The notes beneath the pieces are model-generated. The model made no database searches. It saw only the letters and a list, made by a program, of their open reading frames with translations, and was not told the origin of the DNA. Both the position numbers and the translations under genes were made by a program. From Tyto alba (lineage: Eukaryota > Chordata > Aves > Strigiformes > Tytonidae), in contig NW_024881316.1 of NCBI RefSeq assembly GCF_018691265.1, positions 8,120,819 to 8,184,818 of the forward strand: a stretch of 64,000 nt of DNA. Direction: 5' to 3'. This document shows positions 24,588 to 37,500 of this stretch, piece after piece. Position 1 is the first letter of the stretch; each line of letters begins with the position of its first letter.

Positions 24588-27580
24588 GAATAAAGATGGA
24601 ACAATCAGTGTCTGGCATAAGAGACAAAGAGGAACATGATGAAACTGTAAGGTACCACTCCAGAATAAATTAGACATGCAATGCATATACATTTCAGAAT
24701 GCACTGCTACAGGACACTGCAGGATGTGTTCAGGGAGAAACTGCACAGCTTCGTGAAAGACAAGTTGCATGGGTACAATCTCTTGCTGCAGAAGTCATAT
24801 TTCAGGTTTCAGAAAGCTGAGAACATAGCTGAGAACAAAGCTTGGAAATAACCTCTTGTCCTCTCTCCTTAAGCACTGAGTGCTACCACTGTCAGAAATA
24901 ACCTACTGGAACAAGTAGACCTTTGTTATTAAATAAAAAAATAAAAGAAAATATAAAAAGGAAAATGTATGGGCAATTTAGAGAAGACACATAGACTATA
25001 TCTAGCCTAATAAATTAAACAGAGCCTGGGACCATTTTCAGATGTTTTGTTCCAACCAGCATAAATCAGCGCAGATCTGCTCTATTAAACTCTTTCACCC
25101 TGAAAAGAGAGTGGCCAAATCCAAACTGTTTATTCAGAAATGTTCTTGGTTGGTGTTAAGTCCTAAACAATGTTCAGGAATTGTGTTGCAGAGTACCAGT
25201 TGGCCCAGGCCAAAGGCATGCCATTTACTGCTCAAACAATTTAATGGAAGGGATAATTGTATGCCATTATCCAAGAACTGTTTAATATCCTACTATAGAC
25301 ATAACGTTCTTGTACCGCACATACCCCACTAAAAAGACAGCAGTGATAAATATAGCAGGAAGGTAAATTCCATTCTTCATTAATGGACAACAGATCATTT
25401 ATATTTTTGGTATAATCCTACTACACAAGAGAAAACTGTTGATAGAAATAAAAAAAAAATGCTGAATATTTTGTATATTTTCTAAACATTTCTTTACCAT
25501 GCTTTCTCACATTTAGCATTAAGCTCTGTTAAGAACATGAAAGCAACAGAAATGAGAGATTTCTAACAGTACTGCTTTAAATCTACTTGCATTTTCTTCT
25601 GAAGTTAGCAATGACAATGCACCAAAACTTGTGTTAAACAAAAGCATGTGCTAAAATTATATAAGTAAGCACAATATATTTAATTCCATGGTTACTCAGA
25701 TATTTGGGCTATTCCAAATACTGTCCTCCAAAACTATATCTTGGGACAGTAGCATTATCCCAGATAAACCCTGGAAAAGGAAAATCATAACACAAGCATC
25801 ACCCTCAGGGCACCTTATATTTATCATACCCACTGAAATATGGAATAACAAAATAAAACCTAACTCAATTACATGATAATGAAATAAAGTTTCAGTTTAA
25901 AAAAATGCTTTGGCCTTCTCTTTGTATCCTTATCAATCTACTAATCTAAGAGTGGCTAGTTCTACACAGACCAAATGACTCTAATTGCACAATTACAGCA
26001 TTAAGACTATTCCATTTACCCAGCAAATTGATTGGCTAAACATACCTAAGTACTTTATTATAATATAGAATTTCATAAGAAAATAAACCCAATGTTGATA
26101 TTCAGGCCTGTTGAGAAGAAAATACAGGGCCAGGGTTTTAGCTAATGTAGATTGGTAAGGATCCTCTAACTTAAATAGAGTTTATTGATTTACAATAGCT
26201 GAAGCATACAGCCATACTTAACAGCATATTTTGTATACTTTTCAGTGTAATCAAACTTCAGCTGCTCGTGATGTTTGTGGTGCTGTGTCTAAGATGGACT
26301 AAATTTTAGAGGCATACTGCTTACAGAAAAGGTTCTATATAAGGCTGTTAATTTGCACAATCCTATTAAAATTACAACTAAACCATTTCAGTAAGTAAAC
26401 TCTTAAAGATTTAGTTGCTTTGTCATGAAGTTAACAAGAATAAAGTAAAATGTAAACCTCAAACTTGCAAAACATTTAAATGATCAAATTAAAACATTAG
26501 TGCAGGATAAACTTAATCTTGGAAATACAGGAATGGTGTTTTAATAGTACGTGTCTTTCAAGAATCAATAAATGTTGCAGAACTATATTAAGTAATGTGT
26601 TTTTCAGTCAGATCATTAATACACTTGTTCTGTGCTTTTGGGAGGAGTAGGACCATAATAGCTCATGTTTCTTTTGTGTCTTGGACTGTAAATTAAGCTT
26701 CTGTACCTTAGGACTGCTAGGTTTTGACTCAAAAAACTAACAGTACTAAAACTATTGTTGCTTAAGTAGGGAAAATAACATTTATTTTCTTTTTTGTAGC
26801 GTAGCGAAGCAAAATTCAGGAAGACTCTAGTGTGAGGTCTCTCTTGTGACATCATTTTAAGATTGGTTGATATTGTGGTAGTTATTGTTCCATGACTTTG
26901 ATAGTCTTCAGAATTAATCCTATAATGGGATATTCAATTACCTAAAAACAGTTTGATAGTTTTAGATGTCTTAGGATACTGTGGCTGGCCTCTATCTGCC
27001 CCTCATGAAAATCATCTATCTTCTGCAGGTTCCATGTCATATTTGCACAGAAGTACAGATATACAAACATCTAAAATAGTATTTGACTATCATTTATAAT
27101 GTAAAATATAGCTCAATATAAATGTTGTGAGGACTTATGAAGATTAGAATTCCAGACTTGGATATCTAAAGTGGTAAGTGATTGAGGAATTTTATTTGCC
27201 TTCAGATCATGTAGCAATGCATTATGTAATCTTAGCCTTAGGACCTTGATATAAAGACCTTTTATAGTTTTGTTTTGAAATAAGTGCAATATACAAAGCA
27301 CATGAAATAAGTGAAGAACAAATAATTTTCTGAAAGTAAAATTGATCTATTTTTCACAATGAAAGTAGCATTACTATAAATGATGTTTGTAAAGTCTATG
27401 AGATTTCCAGAACAGCACTGGGAAATAAACACTGCAAAAAAAAATCAGTATGGACCCAAAGTTACCACAGTGTCATCCAACATTGTATCTTTACCTTCTG
27501 CTTTGGTTAAAAATCCATTTTGATACATTGGAGACAACTCTGTAGCATGAAAGATAAAGAATTCTGAGAATTAGGCATTA
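24588..27580. other. Non-coding unique sequence
   Basis: A+T-rich DNA without recognisable repeats. Open frames at 25042-25332 and 26616-26855 (minus) do not resemble any known protein. Confidence 0.55.
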
Positions 27581-27586
27581 TGAGTG
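27581..27586. repeat. 6-bp direct repeat flanking the shortened LTR, left copy
   Basis: TGAGTG directly precedes the LTR start TGTCCTGGG and is repeated exactly at 27886-27891, where the similarity to the LTR ends. Confidence 0.6.
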
Positions 27587-27885
27587 TGTCCTGGGTTGAG
27601 TGAGTGGTGGGTTTTTTTTTGTCTGGTGGCAGGGGAGGGGGCTATAGGGGCGGCCCCCTGTGAGAAGCTTCTCGAAGTTCCCCCAACTCCAAGTCAGCTC
27701 CACCTCTGCACCAAAACTGAGCCAATCAGCTGCACCTCTGCAATAATGTATTTAAGAAGGGATGTGGTGAAGAGTTAGACTTGTGAGGAGGAGTTGCTGC
27801 AGCTGCATGAACACCAAGGTCAGTGGAGGAACGGAGGAAGAAAGGAGGGGGGAGGTGTTCTGGAGCAGAGACCCCCCCTGTATCC
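27587..27885 (+). mobile_element. Shortened avian ERV LTR (5' part)
   Basis: The element starts TGTCCTGGGTT and follows the same order as the first 300-plus bases of the solo LTR at 23523. Shared landmarks are a G/T-rich leader, CCCCCTGTGAGAAGCTTCT (against GGCTTCTGTGAGAAGTTTCC), CCAATCA at 27722-27728, TATTTAAG at 27749-27756, ACCAAGGTCAGTGGAGGAA, and TGGAGCAGAGACC just before the break. It then stops without the 3' half or a CA end. The break coincides with a perfect 6-bp repeat of the left flank (TGAGTG). It looks like a subfamily of the same LTR group and keeps an intact-looking CCAAT and TATA-like pair 20 bases apart. Confidence 0.75.
27722..27756 (+). promoter_or_regulatory. LTR CCAAT and TATA-like boxes
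   Basis: CCAATCA at 27722-27728 and TATTTAAG at 27749-27756 have the arrangement of a polymerase II promoter in an LTR U3. Whether it is active is unknown. The downstream half of the LTR is missing, so any transcript would read into flanking DNA. Confidence 0.45.
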
Positions 27886-27891
27886 TGAGTG
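27886..27891. repeat. 6-bp direct repeat flanking the shortened LTR, right copy
   Basis: TGAGTG, identical to 27581-27586, sits exactly where LTR similarity ends. It could be a target-site duplication or a deletion micro-homology. Confidence 0.55.
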
Positions 27892-29636
27892 ATCAAGCTC
27901 ACCTTAATGCAAACATTCTAAATGGGACTCAGTTACTTACAAGGAACATGTATACTTAATATATAAAATATATACTACCAATATAAACTTCAGGAGTAGT
28001 CTTTTATAAAATCTTTCAGACAAAAGATTTCAAGAAGCTCATGGCTTTGAGAAAGCAAGCCAGTAAGGTTCACTAATTCCTACTGTTGTCTTTTTAGATG
28101 TATCCTACTTCCCATTTTATCACAGATAGATAGCTTTTCACAGATAGATTTTCTGCTGGACTGTGCCAGTTTATAGCATAACACCAGGACTCTCTGGTGA
28201 CTGGGACATGAAGCTGCAAAGATGTTACATTTTCTTATTCTTTTCTATCATCTACTCTGGATATGGATATTTTCTCTTTTCATGTCGTAAGCCACCATCT
28301 ATATAGACACATGGTGGCAGATGTTGTGCAGTCCAAGTCCTACCTAGCTTTCAATGAGAGATTAAATAAGAGGTTCAGCTGCCAACCAACAGCAGCAGAG
28401 CACTCAGGGCCCTGATTGTGACTCTGTCTTTTATCAATACTAACATCTTATTAACAACTTCATCAGCTTTAGAGAGAGCAATGCACTCATTGGGTTTGCA
28501 GGATAAAACTGGTAACTACAAAGACATGTTAATTCAATAGAGATGGGAATAAGTACTACCATTCAAACTTGCATTTCTGCTTCTTAACACACCAAAGATT
28601 GAAAAAATTTGAAATTAAAGAGTTAATGTGACCTATCAGAGAGATAGAGACAACTACTAATTTGGGATTCTGATATGAATTAAAGCATAATTGTAAAAAA
28701 AAATATGTTTATATAAAATTCATCATTCAATATATCACTCTAAATATGATTATATACTCAATAAATTATAGTTTCATTTGTGTGTTTTTTAAAATAATAA
28801 AATGAGGATTACTTATTTTTGTTTGGAAAGCATATCCCAGTAAATATATTTTATTAAAGAAAACTTTACCTTGTAAAGGAAAAATTATTAAGTATGACTT
28901 TATCTTCTCTGGTTAATTATTTTACCTGACCTATTTTCTATTTTTAATCAATGATTATATTTAATTCACAAGCTTCTATATATTTAAATTTATTAAAAAT
29001 GCTTTTTCCTTAATTCAATGTTTACGTTAATTTTTCTTATTTTAAATCAAGTAAGGATACGAAGTGCTACTACTTTGATATGAACAAGTTTCATTTCTGG
29101 ATCCTTGATGAAGTCTGAAGTTTAGGCTTCTTTCCCATCTTATTCCCCCTACTGGTCATACAAAAAACAAGCATGCAACAGACTGGTTGAAATTTCAGAT
29201 CTTTCATTAAAATTAGAAATTCAGGACTTTCCTGAGTTCTTTTCTGAACTTATCCTTGTAGTCTTACATCAGACAAAACTCAGTGAACCTTCTAGCTTCA
29301 CAGATGTCAAAGTTAAGCTTCACTTTTAGTTCTATGTGAGACAAGATTTTATCCAAAGAGTGACAGATTGGAAACATATAGATAGAAATATTTATTTTTT
29401 TTTTTTAATTTTTAACTATGTAATCTGTATGGATTTATCCCAAGGCTTAACAGAAGTAAAATTTAGCACAAATGTGAGAAACAAAAATTTATGACAGAGT
29501 AGAATATCTGTGAGGCATTGAGAGATACTAACATCACACAGGGAAAGAAAAAAAGCCTCTTTAGTGTGCTAAACTAAAAAAGACATGAGAGAAAGGAATT
29601 ACTTGATTTTTATCATCTAGAAGAACCTTTTTCTCT

Positions 29637-29639
<3 letters not shown>

Positions 29640-29680
<41 letters not shown>
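29640..29680 (+). repeat. Poly-T tract, 41 bases
   Basis: The longest homopolymer in the window, preceded by (CT)n and followed about 30 bases later by a second run of about ten T. The length should be treated with caution, since assemblies often misjudge such runs. Confidence 0.95.
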
Positions 29681-32457
29681 CTGTCTAGAGGTCTCTTTTG
29701 TGTTTTCCTTTTTTTTTTTTCCCCCAATAATGTACAGATACCTACTATAGAAGCATACAGATCTGAAATGAGTAATTTGATGGGCTCTTAAATAGAATGA
29801 AAAAAAGAAGATTCAGTGAATAGTTCACTACTTTCTCCTGCATTTTACTTCCTAAAGAATTTCCTTGCAAATTAAACAATGTATGGACTGCTGAGCAGGC
29901 ATTCTAATAACTGTTTTAGTGAATAACAGCAGGAAAAAATCTGTAAAATTGTGTTTGCACTCAAACGCCAGTTTTGTTCAATAGAGTGAGAAAACTTTTT
30001 GAAGTCTGACTCACAATCTCTGATGCTTCTGTTTGATCAGTTAAGTTATACATGCTTCTGTCACCTGAAAGTTAGATGATTGTTTTTTCTTACATGGAGA
30101 AACAGTTCAATAATGCAGAACATAGCTGCTTCAAATTCTATGGAATAAAAAGGGCAGTATCTGAGGGCAATTTATCTTATTCTAAAATAAATTTGTAGTT
30201 TATTTAAGATGAAACATCCTCTGTAGGTGATTTGCTCCCTTTCCATTGACTGCAAAACATATTTAGTAGAGAAACTTTTGCTATATACTTGGGTTTGTAG
30301 ATGAACCTCATCCTCAAATATTTCAATTTTGAGTTCAATGCCTTCTGAAGTTGTCTTTTTCTTTCTATATAAATATGATGAGATTAGACTTAGAAGTTTA
30401 TCCCTAAACATCTAAGTCCAAGTAATATTCTTTCTAAATACAGACATTATTAGCAATATAGTTTTACATGTGAAGTTTCAAATGATAGGACATCCTTCTA
30501 ATGGCAAGATTTCCTGATTATACTATTTAAATAACTGAGGTTAAGAAAATGCAGTCAAAATACAATACACTTGGTTTAACAAAATTGGACTATTTAAAGT
30601 GCTTTCAGACTGAGTCCCTAGGCTTTGAAAATGGGTAGCCTATTTGATTTGAAACAGCATGGGTCTACTGACATTCAAGATATATTGCAAAGTCAGTCTG
30701 TTGGTTATTGTACTTAGTAAGGACATGACCATTTGGAGACATTTATTTTTATAACTATTTATTGGTCTATTGTACGGCACTTGTATTATCTTTTTTGATG
30801 TATGTTACCCCCTTTTTGACTTCTATTGAAATATGTCTCAGGGTGCCCAGGGCTACTGATGGGTGCATTTGTATGTGTGCTAATTTAATTAAAAGAAACA
30901 AAATAAAATAAATCAAAATGTTAATTTTCAGCTTCAATGCTCTGATTTTCATCAAAGCTAAATTTCATCTGTAAAATTAATAAGTACATAATTGGACTGT
31001 GAGTTGCAGCTGGTTAGGGAAGTTTGTCAGTTTAGTTCCTCCTCATTACTTTCTGCAACAGGGATCCAAAATGCAGTGTTGGAAAAATTTCATGTAATAC
31101 ATTGTTCAATAAATAGTGCTAAAAAAGTTTTTTTGTATTTTATCATGTTGCTGATAAGGATTTCTTTCCCTATCTAGTCCAACTCAGCACATAGGCATAC
31201 ATTTAACTATAAACATAAAAGTCTCTTTAATTCCATTGAAAACATTGAGATATTTTTTGCCACAGATGGTTTCAGTCTATGTTCATATTTACATCTAAGT
31301 CTCATAGGGGTCATGTAAAGAAAATTTCTGGACCAGGAAAGATAAGAAAATATTTTTACTCTGACAAAACCACCAAAATCTATTTGCTGCTTCCCCATCA
31401 AGAAATAATACCTGGTAGACTACTAGCTATTTATTTCTGAATTAGTTCATGGAGATATATAAAGGTATTTTCCTATTTCTTTTCTAGGTATTCTTCACCT
31501 TTCTACTACTAGTCTATTTGATCTAAACTCTAGAACTTCAGATTTATTATTTATATTTATTTTCAGGTTTCATAATGAATGGCATTTCTGTTCAGCTTCT
31601 ACTTAATATGTTTACTATAAAACACAACTGAGAGAATAAATGTGTGTTTTTCCTTACTTTATATTATATATCTAGTGGTACATGACTAGGAAGAAAGTAT
31701 TGCATAGTTAAATAAATGTCTTGTAATAAAAATAGAATTCCCAAATGATTTGTTTGAATTTTACATTTCTATCTTGGCAAATTGACGTCATTACATTTCT
31801 AGTTCCCTAGTATAAATTTCAGAACATCATAAAGATCATATTGTCTTGGCTGATAAGATTAATCTGGGACCTGAAATTCTGTCTTCTATGCCTGAACAGA
31901 ACAGAAAGGAGAGAAATACCGTGAAGAAAATGACACTTGCAGAAGTTTGAAAAAAATCTTGTATTACCAAGTGAACTCAGAAAGTATGCAGTTCCCCACT
32001 GTGCATCAGGAACATGTAGATCTGATTTAAATTCTTAAAAAAGATTTTCACTGAGACTTTCAGGTAAAATCTGTGTGAATCCATTGCAAGGTCTTGAAAC
32101 AGAACTATGTAGAACAAACCTGAGGAATAATCTTGTTCATTCTTAAGATGATGTTATGTCAAAAATACTATGGTCAATTTACTTGGTTTTAATATTCCAA
32201 AAGCCAGAGTTATTATGAATGGAGAACAGTTTACCTCGCCCTGATGTAGACTTCTGCAACTAGAGGAGATTATTCTTATCCTTTTTAAGACCAAAACTAA
32301 AACCAAAAAAAGTCTGAATTCTGCACCTCAGCACATCAACAAAAGAGAAGCACACTGTAGGAATTAGAAGAGATGTAATCCAGAAACATCGAGCATGGAG
32401 GAAGTTAAAAGCCAAATTCCTGTGAAAAATCTGTCATTTAGAGGCTGAAAAATAGTA

Positions 32458-32459
<2 letters not shown>

Positions 32460-32489
<30 letters not shown>
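32460..32489 (+). repeat. Poly-T tract, 30 bases
   Basis: An uninterrupted T run on the plus strand. No retroelement body is recognised on either side. Confidence 0.95.
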
Positions 32490-32493
<4 letters not shown>

Positions 32494-33064
32494 CTTTAAA
32501 ATAACACACTTGTAACCTCAACAAAAGGAGAAACAAAAAGAGTTTGACTTATCAAGCTGACAGGGGTGAACCAAGGCAGATTATTGAAGCTGTCATCACT
32601 GCAGTTTACCCACAACTCTGCCTCAGGAGCTCTTGAGAAGAAAGAAAAAGATGTGAAAAACTGATATGAACTCATAAGAAGTTACACAGATTTACCTCAA
32701 GTTCTTAACAGAAGAAGGGCATGTCTGAAAGTTATTTTCAAGTTTTAAGGTCAATACAGAAGAAACCTCAGAACTTCATAACCAATTCATTAAACTTGAT
32801 TTTATACAGAAAACATCATTAATTTTGTAAGAAGCTGGATGTGGCTTCAGGACAGAGCACATGAACAAAAAACTGAGTCCTCCATTTTATTTAGGACAAT
32901 TTGCAGAATAACATTATTGGACAGCGATGAAATGTTATTTCAAAGCTAATTTGTAGGGAAGACACAGTAGCTGCATAATGCTGTATGGAGAAACAGAATA
33001 AGTAGTACAAGGATATATAAAATAACTGTTCTTTGAGATCCATTTGATTAAGGAAAACAGCCTC

Positions 33065-33260
33065 TTTAGCACAATCAAACACTGGAGCCTGTTGCCCAGA
33101 GAAACTGTGGAGTGTCTGTCCTTGGAGATATTCAAAACCCATCTGGACAAGGTCTTGAGCAATCTGGACTAGCTTTATCTTGCTTAAGCAGGGGATGCTG
33201 GGACTAGATTACATCCAGAGATCCTTTCCCATTTCAACCATTCTGAGCTTCTGTGACTTC
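33065..33260 (+). mobile_element. CR1 LINE 3' fragment
   Basis: AACACTGGAGCCTGTTGCCC (33078-33097) begins a run that is collinear with the CR1 3' end. GTGGAGTGTCTGTCCTTGGA, GATATTCAAAACCCATCTGG, GCTTAAGCAGGGGATGCTGG, GACTAGATTACATCCAGAGA and ATTCTGAGCTTCTGTGACTT follow in the order of avian CR1. The terminal ATTCTGAG/CTTCTGTG copies are the 8-bp 3' repeats typical of CR1. It is 5'-truncated to about 200 bp, as most CR1 copies are, and has no intact coding frame. The open frames at 32891-33162 (minus) are partly antisense to it. Confidence 0.9.
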
Positions 33261-34172
33261 CTTTTTTTTAAAAAAAAAAATGACTTTTTTTACCCCTATG
33301 TTTACTGGAGTGCATAGGTATACCCAAAACTATTTTTCTGGGAAAAGATCCCTTTGTTTAGTTAGGTATGTGGAGAAAATGACAACAAATTAAGAAGAGC
33401 TAGACAAAGTTAACAAATCAGAGATTACTTATATTATTGAAGAAAATTATGACCTATGTGACAGTCTTTAGCACTATCAAGACTACAAGTAAGGAAAAGA
33501 CTAGGCTGAACTATCACTTCTATGATGAGATGGTTACAGGACAAGATGTTTCAAGACTTTCTTAATGAAGTAATTGATTCCCAATAGCTAAGTCAAATTA
33601 AATTATTTTACTGAATTACTGAAGAATACCTTTCAGAGGCAATTAATAGTCTCAGTTCTGAGTCATATCTTGAATCTCATGCAAGATAAACATGAAAATA
33701 TAAAAGTGATGGTGGTGTAGATACTTCCACTGTAGATACTATATTTGTTATTTTTTATGTAACATTGCAGGTCTTTTTTTACATGATTAGATCTTGATTT
33801 CATTAGTGGAAAATTAAGCAATTTAGGAAGAAATTCTGAAAAGATATACAGGATTTAATATTATCTTCTAAAGTCTATTAAACATTTTTCTCATTTGGGA
33901 TTTCAATTAAAATAAGTGGGTTAACGATAATATTTATTTTTTCCATGCAGATTATAGTCCCTGAAACACACAGAAAAACTTCAGGAGAAAGAATAAAATA
34001 ATTAAAAATCAGAAGATCCGGTCTGGAGTATGCTGTAACCAGAGAAGAAGTATCAGAATTGGCTCATGCAAGTCCAGAACTCCAGGCAAGTCAGAGGTGT
34101 GTATCTACACACAGGTGTCCCAAATTCCACTTAGATACAGGGACTTGGAAATGCCATCTCTTGGTGTGTGTT
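33261..34172. other. Non-coding spacer between two facing CR1 ends
   Basis: About 0.9 kb of A+T-rich unique DNA. No further repeat or open frame of note is seen. Confidence 0.6.
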
Positions 34173-34562
34173 ATGGAATCACAGAATGGTTGAGGCAGGA
34201 AGGGACGTCTTAAACTCACACAGACCAACTAATTCTGCTCAATTAGAAGCCCGAGACGATGTCCCGTTGGGTTTTGAGTATCTCCAAGGATGGTGACTCC
34301 ACAAACTCTCTGGTCAACCTGTGCCAGTGTTTGACCACCCTCACAGTGAAAAGAGTTTTCTTGTGTTCAGATGGAATTTCCTGTGTTTTTAATTTGTGCC
34401 CCTTGCTTCCTGTCCTGTCTATGGGGACTGCTGAGAAGAGTCTGGATACTTCATTCCCTCCCATCAGATATTAATACATACTAATATTCCCCTGAGCCTT
34501 TTATTCTCTAGGATGAGTATTCCCAGCTCTCTCAGCTTCTCCTCATTTGAAAGGTTAGAAGA
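34173..34562 (-). mobile_element. CR1 LINE 3' fragment
   Basis: Reading plus, the sequence is the reverse complement of a CR1 tail: GGAATCACAGAATGGTTGAG, GCAGGAAGGGACG, then GAGTATCTCCAAGGATGGTG, ACTCCACAAACTCTCTGGTC, AACCTGTGCCAGTGTTTGAC and CACCCTCACAGTGAAAAGAG. The block CCCAGCTCTCTCAGCTTCTC follows at the distal end. The element's 3' end is therefore at about 34173 and it points leftward. It is about 390 bp long and 5'-truncated. The open frames at 34243-34464 (minus) and 34259-34474 (plus) lie inside it and are not separate genes. Confidence 0.92.
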
Positions 34563-37500
34563 TGCAGGTCAGAAAGTGATTTCTGAAAATTCTTTCTGAA
34601 TGTAGACCAAGTTGGGTGGAAAAACTACTTTAAAAATACCTTTGGATTTAGGCATCAAACCATTTACCTATCTCAGGACTTGGTGGACATGTAATGGAAC
34701 AAGGTAACTTCAGAATTTGTCAGCAAACACTGAACAAAAATTTTAATGCTTTAAATTTTGGATTTAACTTCCTAAAACAAGGCATCCTCTATTTATCTTT
34801 GTAATCATAGTCCAGAAATAATTTCTATTATTTGAAAAACATATTCAGTATCTTTAATTTATCTGCTAAGTATACATAGACCTTCAGTATCATCCTGTAT
34901 AGCTTAGTCTTCTAAAATAATTATGTATAACTTACTACAGTATTTCATACCTCTGAATATGATGATTAAATTTTTGTAGGTCACCAGCAATTATTTTACA
35001 AAGAGAAAAATCTACCTAAAATAAAATTATGTCAGTTGTTATAACAAATAAAAATGCCAGTCCATTTCTGATCAGCAGGAAACTTCCTGAAAACACCATG
35101 CAAAATCTAGTATTAATTTCACAAATCTACATAATGACAATGTGAGTGGAAGAGCATATGTCAAAAGTATGTAAATGAATTGATGTTTAATCTACCTATG
35201 CCTAAGAAAAACAATCACCTCCTGCAGAACGATTGCTTTTATTTAAGTATTGCTAGCTGATGAAATCCCAGCACTCTAACAAGGGTTTATAATTTGATAA
35301 AAATTACTGGTGACTGGATCTGCATTTTCTTCAACCTGCTGCCCTGTTTCTTGCTAAGTGCACTGCTGACATGTTTGATATTGAACTTGAACTTAAAAAT
35401 TACTATCCCAGTAGATGTTTATTAGATTTAGCTGGCTGAAGTAAACCTAGACACAGTGCCCACAGTACAATGTAAAAACAGATCTTATTTATGTGTGCCG
35501 GGAAATGTTGCACATTTCTTCCAGGAAAAAAGGGAAAATCAGAAATAACAAGAACAGAAACACCCACAAAACAAGGTATTATCCATGCTATTAGAGGACC
35601 GGTGAAAATTGACCTGTGTTAGACTAATGTAATGTCATCTTTGAAAACATTACAATACTGTGTAATGAAATTTATTTCTATATAATCACTTTAATACACA
35701 TTATTGGGAAAAAGCTTGACAGAAAGAAGCAGTTATAAATTCAATACATGCCATGAGCTAAAGCAGAAGAATCTCAGTTTGGGGATCTAATTTTTCACGT
35801 GAAAATATTACATATATTTTAACAGGAACTCAATGCATATGGTGCATTTGAAACTATTTTAAAGAAAACTTATAAAACTAGCAGAAGTGGTAATTTATGA
35901 AGGAAGGCACTCCCAGAAATTTTATACTTTAATAATTTATGCTCATCCCTAGAGAACCAATTTAATTTTTTAATAAAAATTGTATTCTGAGAAATACTGG
36001 AAAACTTTTTTTTTGCCCACAAATGACTGAAATGTTATAACTTTAACAAACATGTAACTACCTGCTTGTTTGCCAAGACTTCTGTTCAGTCAGACACATA
36101 ATTATGTGCCTATATATACTAAAGTCAATTGGAGAAATATGCATTGTGGTGACCTGTGCTTACTGGAGTTGAACATCTCATGTCTCTGTAGGAATCTGTC
36201 TGCTGGGGTTCTGCATGATTTCTGTCATCCCAACATCTCCTTTTGTTCTACAGTTGTTTTCTGTTACTGATCAATAACATTGAGCTAGTATGTGAAACCT
36301 AGATTAGTAGATCACACCTCAGAAGTATCCAATGTTGAATTTCAAGTGAAGTTTGACAGTGTTATACATCATTTAGTGTCAGCTTGTACAAATATCACAG
36401 GATTTGTCTCAGTGAAGGGAAATGAATGATAAATACAGAAAAGAAAAAAGAGGCAAAGAGGCATAAAAAGGCAACGGAAACAGTAAGGAAAAGAATATGT
36501 ATCTAATAGGAACAGGAGCAGTCACAGGTGAAGTGTCATGCATATAGAGAAAAGAAGGAGAATGCAGAGCATGGCACAGCAAACACAAGACTCATACCTA
36601 AAAGAAATCAAGCCAGAGAAAACAGTTATGGGAAAACAGTTATGTGTTTCTGGCAGGCAAATGAAAAGAAACTGAAAATAATGCTTAACCATAGTAACTT
36701 CTAAGATTGTTGTGGTATGAATACAGTTTTCTGCTTTGTTACTGACTTCTCTTTCTCCTCTCCTCCCCCCACCCATCCCCAACATGGATGTAGAAGAAAT
36801 ATTTGTTACAGGTATGTCAGTGATTTACCTCTAAAATGCTTTGATGAGATAACATAAGGAAATTCTAAAAATGTTAACAGTAATATTGGTGATTATCAGT
36901 TCATTAATATGGCTGACTGGGTAGGACTATGGGCAAAATTGTCCAAAAAGGAGAAATCCTCACAGGAGTATTCATATCTGTAAAGCATTTTACTGCATTT
37001 AATGATTGTCACAGGAGTTTACGCATAGCTTCTGCTTGCTTAACAAGAAAACATTACTCTATTGGTATCCCAGTTTCAGTATGGAAACTGCCTGTACATC
37101 AGGAAGAAACATTTTGGCGTGGGTAATACTGACAATTTGGATCTTACTTTATGTCCAGCCTTGACTGAAACCCAGAAATTAGACATTTCCCAGCTAAATT
37201 CCCCATCTTGGTAGTTATTCAAGGAATTATTGTCAAAATATAACTCTTAGAGCAGGTTCTATTAAAAAAGCAGTGACAACAAACTTTTGATTTCTTGATG
37301 CAATATTCTTACACTTGGGATACTCATGGAGGAGGAAGTTTGTCTTCAAATTTATCCTTTCACTTAGTACTTAAAACCTAACTTCAATAACTTAACAAAC
37401 AGGTTAAACACCATGTTTTGAGAAAGGAGTTAGAGTTGTTAATATGAGGCAGAGTAAAAATAACAGTGCTCAGCAAGCACTGAAAAGTGTTTCAAGAAAC

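Larger units (their letters stand above)
27892..33064. other. Non-coding A+T-rich sequence with long poly-T tracts
   Basis: The region 28680-29080 is especially A+T-rich. It holds a 41-base T run (29640-29680) and a 30-base T run (32460-32489). No gene, RNA gene or further transposon could be recognised. Short frames such as 30172-30411 (minus) are unremarkable. Confidence 0.55.

Noticed and set aside
29640..29680. Poly-T tract as the reversed poly-A tail of a retropseudogene
   Set aside because: Downstream sequence shows no recognisable transcript body on the minus strand, and avian CR1 does not make poly-A-tailed copies efficiently.
34243..34474. Open frames on both strands near 34.3 kb
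   Set aside because: They lie inside a CR1 3' fragment, downstream of its coding region.
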